A stretch of DNA of 8,387 nt from Bacteroidota bacterium (GTDB lineage Bacteria; Bacteroidota; Bacteroidia; Chitinophagales; Chitinophagaceae): positions 1 through 8,387 of the forward strand of contig JAEYVW010000464.1 of the NCBI GenBank assembly GCA_023429365.1, in the 5' to 3' direction. Below are positions 5,768 to 8,387 of this stretch, one piece after another. The position numbers and the translations under genes were made by a program. Under the pieces are notes generated by a model. The model did no database searches. It worked only from the letters and a program-made list of their open reading frames with translations, and was not told where the DNA came from. Numbering within the stretch: the stretch's first letter is position 1; each line of letters begins with the position of its first letter.

Positions 5768-6817
5768 GTGAAAAAAAGCGTAGTCACCATAATATGTCTG
5801 GCATCAATAATGATAGCCCTTTCCTACCTGGCAGGTTCATGTCGTAAAAGCGAAAATCCAAATAACCTGACCTATCTCCAACTGGAAATACCTGAGGATT
5901 TTCCCGAGCCTGCCTATCGTTTTCATGACAATCCACTTTCCAAAGAAGGAATAGAACTGGGTAGAAAATTATTTTATGATGGTCGTCTTTCCATCGATGG
6001 TGCGCATCCCTGCTCATCCTGTCATATGCAGATTGCTGCATTTGGAACCTATGAACATGATCGCAGCCATGGCGTTTTTGATTCTCACACACTGCGCAAT
6101 GCCCCTGTTTTATTCAACCTTGCCTGGCAGGACAGATTTCATTGGGACGGAGAATTCAGTTCATTGTTTGACGAAGCCGCACAACCGATCAATGGTCACC
6201 TGGAAATGGGTGAGAGCTTTGGCAGCGTGGTCTCAAAACTCCATGGTGATGCGGAATATCGCGATATGTTCAGGAAAGTATTCAGAACGGATTTTATAAA
6301 TCCCGACCATGTATTGAAAGCGCTGGCGCAATTTACGGGCAGCATGGTGTCAGCCAATTCAAAATACGACAGGGTACAAAAAGGACAGGCAACTTTTACA
6401 GTCCAGGAACAACAGGGATATCAGGTGTTCACGGCTAACTGCAGCAGTTGTCACCCCGAACCGATGTTTACAGACTACAGCCTGCGTAATATCGGCCTGC
6501 CGGTCGATAATTTTTTACAGGACTTCGGGAAAATGAGGATTAGTAATGACCCTGCTGATTCGCTTAAATTTAAAGTGCCGACCTTGAGAAACGTCTATAT
6601 TTCCTCCAACTACATGCATGATGGCCGTTACAACACCCTGGCACAATGCATCAACCATTATCGAAACGGGATACAGCAAAGTGCTACACTTGATCCTTCG
6701 CTTGCGGGAGGAATTTCCATGAGCAACGAAGAGGCCATCAACCTGGCCCTGTTTCTGCGCACCCTTACAGACTCTGCATTTATTCAAGACCCAAGGTATG
6801 GTAACCCAAACCCTTAG
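5768..6817 (+). CDS. Diheme cytochrome c peroxidase / MauG-family lipoprotein
   Basis: A 349-residue exported diheme protein. The signal peptide ends in LAGSC with Cys25 as probable lipid attachment site (a slightly atypical lipobox), so it is likely a periplasm-facing lipoprotein. Heme sites are CSSCH at 82-86 and 225-229. Other family landmarks are LGRKLFYDGRLS (64-75), NAPVLFN (111-117), HWDGEF (125-130), the EMG Glu146, FKVPTLRNV (268-276) and YMHDGRYNTL (282-291). By spacing, His101, Trp126 and Glu146 correspond to the distal His, bridging Trp and acid of bacterial cytochrome c peroxidase. The Met that normally binds the high-potential heme is not obvious; the segment reads INHYRNG (295-301) and Tyr298 may serve instead, as in MauG. 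It may reduce H2O2 or oxidise another protein. The start is GTG 5768, the only one placed before the signal peptide. Its stop overlaps that of the convergent gene. Confidence 0.92.
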   Translation: MKKSVVTIICLASIMIALSYLAGSCRKSENPNNLTYLQLEIPEDFPEPAYRFHDNPLSKEGIELGRKLFYDGRLSIDGAHPCSSCHMQIAAFGTYEHDRSHGVFDSHTLRNAPVLFNLAWQDRFHWDGEFSSLFDEAAQPINGHLEMGESFGSVVSKLHGDAEYRDMFRKVFRTDFINPDHVLKALAQFTGSMVSANSKYDRVQKGQATFTVQEQQGYQVFTANCSSCHPEPMFTDYSLRNIGLPVDNFLQDFGKMRISNDPADSLKFKVPTLRNVYISSNYMHDGRYNTLAQCINHYRNGIQQSATLDPSLAGGISMSNEEAINLALFLRTLTDSAFIQDPRYGNPNP

Positions 6818-7458
6818 TTGGTGGTCTTTCTTTTACTTTTCAGCAGCTCCAGGGCAGAGCGCTGGTTTTCGATATTTTTTTCCTGGGCTTCGATCTCTTC
6901 CTGGTTTTTTTGAAGCTTTTTCTCCAGGCTTGCCTTCTCGTCCTGCAGGTCTTTATATTTCTTCTCCGCTTTTACAACTACATCATCTTGTGCCTTTATC
7001 TGGAGTTCAAGGTTGGCCTCCTCAATATCGGGAGCCAGGTCGGTCATGAATGATTTTATTCTCCTGATCTCATCCGCGCTCATTGTATTGATCATGTCCT
7101 CGCTATTTTTATTGACGACCAGGTAAAGCGTGGATTCATCCTTGTCTTTCCGGCTTTTTCTATCCACTTTCAGGATATAGTCCAGTCTTTCTTCACTGAT
7201 CTCGGTTACAAAGGCATCTTTAACGATAATAAACCCTTTATCCTTGTTGAACAAACCTTTTTCCGCTTTCATACTATGTCCTTCCTTTTGGATGCGGTTG
7301 ATTATCGCGTTCTGAACCGCCTCCTGCGGATAAGCATAATCAATGGCGATAGCCCGCTGTTTCTTTTTATCATAGGTAATATTAGTCTCATAAGCCTGTG
7401 AGAATGATACAACCGATAGCATCAAAATAAAACAGGTGAATAGAGAAAGGCGTTTCAT
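6814..7458 (-). CDS. Exported coiled-coil protein of unknown function
   Basis: A 214-residue protein I do not recognise. Residues 1-22 form a signal peptide (MKRLSLF, then a hydrophobic core, cleavage near FSQA). Residues about 25-117 look like a compact alpha/beta domain, with a helix in YPQEAVQNAIINRIQKEG (43-60) and strands GFIIVKDAFV and STLYLVV. From about 145 to 209 it is a long, charged helix with heptad-like spacing and many Glu, Lys and Gln residues, which should form a coiled coil. The tail is basic. There are no Cys-based, metal or catalytic motifs. I chose ATG 7456-7458 because the signal peptide starts there and a TATCTTTG promoter box lies just upstream; the frame is open further back, but that part crosses the promoter. 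It converges on the cytochrome gene with stop codons overlapping in TTAG. It is probably a periplasmic or membrane-associated structural or stress protein, but that is a guess. Confidence 0.8.
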   Translation of the reverse strand: MKRLSLFTCFILMLSVVSFSQAYETNITYDKKKQRAIAIDYAYPQEAVQNAIINRIQKEGHSMKAEKGLFNKDKGFIIVKDAFVTEISEERLDYILKVDRKSRKDKDESTLYLVVNKNSEDMINTMSADEIRRIKSFMTDLAPDIEEANLELQIKAQDDVVVKAEKKYKDLQDEKASLEKKLQKNQEEIEAQEKNIENQRSALELLKSKRKTTN

Positions 7459-7474
7459 ATTAAAAGTATTTATA

Positions 7475-7506
7475 CAAAGATAAAAGAAACCCCTAATGGG
7501 TTGCAA
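7475..7506 (-). promoter_or_regulatory. Promoter of the coiled-coil protein gene (-33 TTG, -7 TATCTTTG)
   Basis: On the minus strand TATCTTTG (7482-7475) matches TAnnTTTG exactly, and TTG (7506-7504) lies 21 bases upstream, the spacing expected of Bacteroidota promoters. The box is 16 bases before the ATG at 7458, giving a leader of about 10 bases. This is the best-formed promoter in the window. A small inverted repeat, AACCC (7488-7492) / GGGTT (7498-7502), fills most of the spacer and could be an operator half-site pair. Confidence 0.65.
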
Positions 7507-7563
7507 GCTCTTACAAATTTGAAGATAGCTATATGGATATTGTGTAATTGACCCTTCAGCCTT

Positions 7564-7571
7564 TACTTTTG
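7564..7571 (+). promoter_or_regulatory. Bacteroidota -7 promoter box of the flippase gene
   Basis: TACTTTTG matches TAnnTTTG exactly and lies 17 bases before the TTG start at 7589, which would give a leader of about 10 bases. A TTG at 7538-7540 is 23 bases upstream and a second at 7548-7550 is 13 bases upstream; the first is the more plausible -33 element. The placement also supports the TTG as the true start. Confidence 0.5.
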
Positions 7572-7588
7572 TTGCTAAAACCGGCAAT

Positions 7589-8387
7589 TTGAGCGGCATC
7601 AAAAAACTGGCAGGACAAACTCTTTGGTATGGTGTGCCCACCATCGCGCGGCGTTTCCTCGGGTATATTATGAACCTGAGCCTGCCGCTAATCTTCGCCC
7701 AACCGGCAACAACGGCCGACCTCACGCAGGTCTATGCCATTATTCCTTTTTTGAATATCCTTTTTACCTATGGACTGGAGACAGCCTATTTTCGCTATTC
7801 ACGCGATTTTGATCAAAACAGGGTTTACAATACCCTGTCCATTTCATTACTGGTGTCCACGGTATGCTTAACCGCTATTTTATTTTATTTTAAAAATGAT
7901 ATCGCCCGGTGGGCCAATCTCGAAAACCACCCTGAATACATCACCTGGATGGCGGTGATTATTTTTTTTGATGCCATCAGTACTCTTGCTTTTGCCAGGC
8001 TGCGACAGGAAAACAGGCCGCGGCGTTACGCCTTTGCCACCCTGGCCGGTGTATTGCTCAACCTGCTGGTAGTTATCCTGTTTCTTGCCATTATTCCAAA
8101 ATATGTCGAAAAAAATCCAGACAGCTTCCTGGGTACATTTTACCGCCCCGAAATCGGCATCGGTTACTACCTGATCGGGAATATGGCTGGCAGCATTCTC
8201 ACTTTTTTGTTATTGCGAAAGGAGTTTTTCCAGATCAGGTTTGAATTTGACAAAGAGCTCTGGAAAAAAGTGATGGTCTATTCCTATCCACTGATCATTG
8301 TCGGCATGGGCGGTATGGTCAACGATATGCTCAGCCGGCTGATCTACCAGCACGTAGTAGACCTGCCCGAAGCCGAAGCGAAACACC
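7589..8387 (+). CDS. Polysaccharide flippase-like membrane protein (MOP superfamily), 3' end outside window
   Basis: The first 266 codons of a multi-pass inner-membrane protein, cut by the right edge. It begins at TTG 7589 as (M)SGIKKLAGQTLWYGVPTIARRFLGYIM, a typical N-terminus of Bacteroidota oligosaccharide or lipid-linked sugar exporters (Wzx-like). Other family features are VYAIIPFLNILFTYGLETAYFRY (48-70) and VYSYPLIIVGMGG (230-242), with hydrophobic segments near 45-62, 84-101, 119-136, 149-170, 190-208 and 230-248. Such proteins flip undecaprenyl-linked glycans across the membrane for capsule, exopolysaccharide or lipopolysaccharide. No in-frame ATG occurs before 7669, which would remove the conserved first helix, so the TTG start is favoured, and a -7 box sits 17 bases upstream of it. 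The particular glycan is unknown because no glycosyltransferases are visible. Confidence 0.88.
   Translation, partial: MSGIKKLAGQTLWYGVPTIARRFLGYIMNLSLPLIFAQPATTADLTQVYAIIPFLNILFTYGLETAYFRYSRDFDQNRVYNTLSISLLVSTVCLTAILFYFKNDIARWANLENHPEYITWMAVIIFFDAISTLAFARLRQENRPRRYAFATLAGVLLNLLVVILFLAIIPKYVEKNPDSFLGTFYRPEIGIGYYLIGNMAGSILTFLLLRKEFFQIRFEFDKELWKKVMVYSYPLIIVGMGGMVNDMLSRLIYQHVVDLPEAEAKH

Noticed and set aside
7459..7725. An open extension of 89 codons before the coiled-coil protein
   Set aside because: It would cross both divergent promoters and the start of the flippase gene, and it would bury the signal peptide internally.

Overview
This window looks like a chromosomal housekeeping stretch from a member of the Bacteroidota, most likely Chitinophagaceae or a close relative. 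That placement is an inference from three things: single-chain glycyl-tRNA synthetase and MazG-like, BrkB-like and ArfB-like proteins of the style I associate with that family; no obvious Shine-Dalgarno sequences before most genes; and several upstream boxes matching the Bacteroidota -7 promoter consensus TAnnTTTG. I see no mobile element, CRISPR array, tRNA or rRNA. Genes are tightly packed and the longest gap between them is about 200 bp.

Layout from left to right. A strong terminator hairpin (43-76) follows a small exported protein with a carboxypeptidase-regulatory-like beta domain (100-414, minus). Divergent from it is a compact FAD/NAD(P)-binding ferredoxin-reductase-like enzyme (616-1332, plus). 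Next comes a minus-strand group read right to left: a MazG-like nucleotide pyrophosphohydrolase (3923-4288), a YihY/BrkB-family membrane protein whose GTG start overlaps it, and glycyl-tRNA synthetase (1408-2874), which has its own promoter and an extremely short leader. A small exported protein resembling a free-standing type IX secretion tail (4400-4747, plus) converges on dtd (4838-5290, minus), with a CCCGAT..ATCGGG palindrome between them. dtd is divergent from arfB (5342-5746, plus), and a diheme cytochrome c peroxidase/MauG-family lipoprotein (5768-6817, plus) follows 21 bp later. The peroxidase gene converges on, and overlaps by 4 bp, an unrecognised exported coiled-coil protein (6814-7458, minus). 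Divergent from that is a polysaccharide flippase-like gene starting with TTG, which runs off the right edge (7589-8387, plus).

Three genes concern translation and its quality control: glyQS charges tRNA-Gly, dtd clears D-aminoacyl (and mis-glycylated) tRNAs, and arfB rescues stalled ribosomes. The rest are a nucleotide-pool enzyme, redox proteins and envelope proteins. No multi-gene novel system is evident. The points most worth checking are the near-leaderless glyQS promoter, the apparently interlocked dtd/arfB promoters, the putative Tyr heme ligand in the peroxidase, and the stand-alone sorting-tail-like protein.
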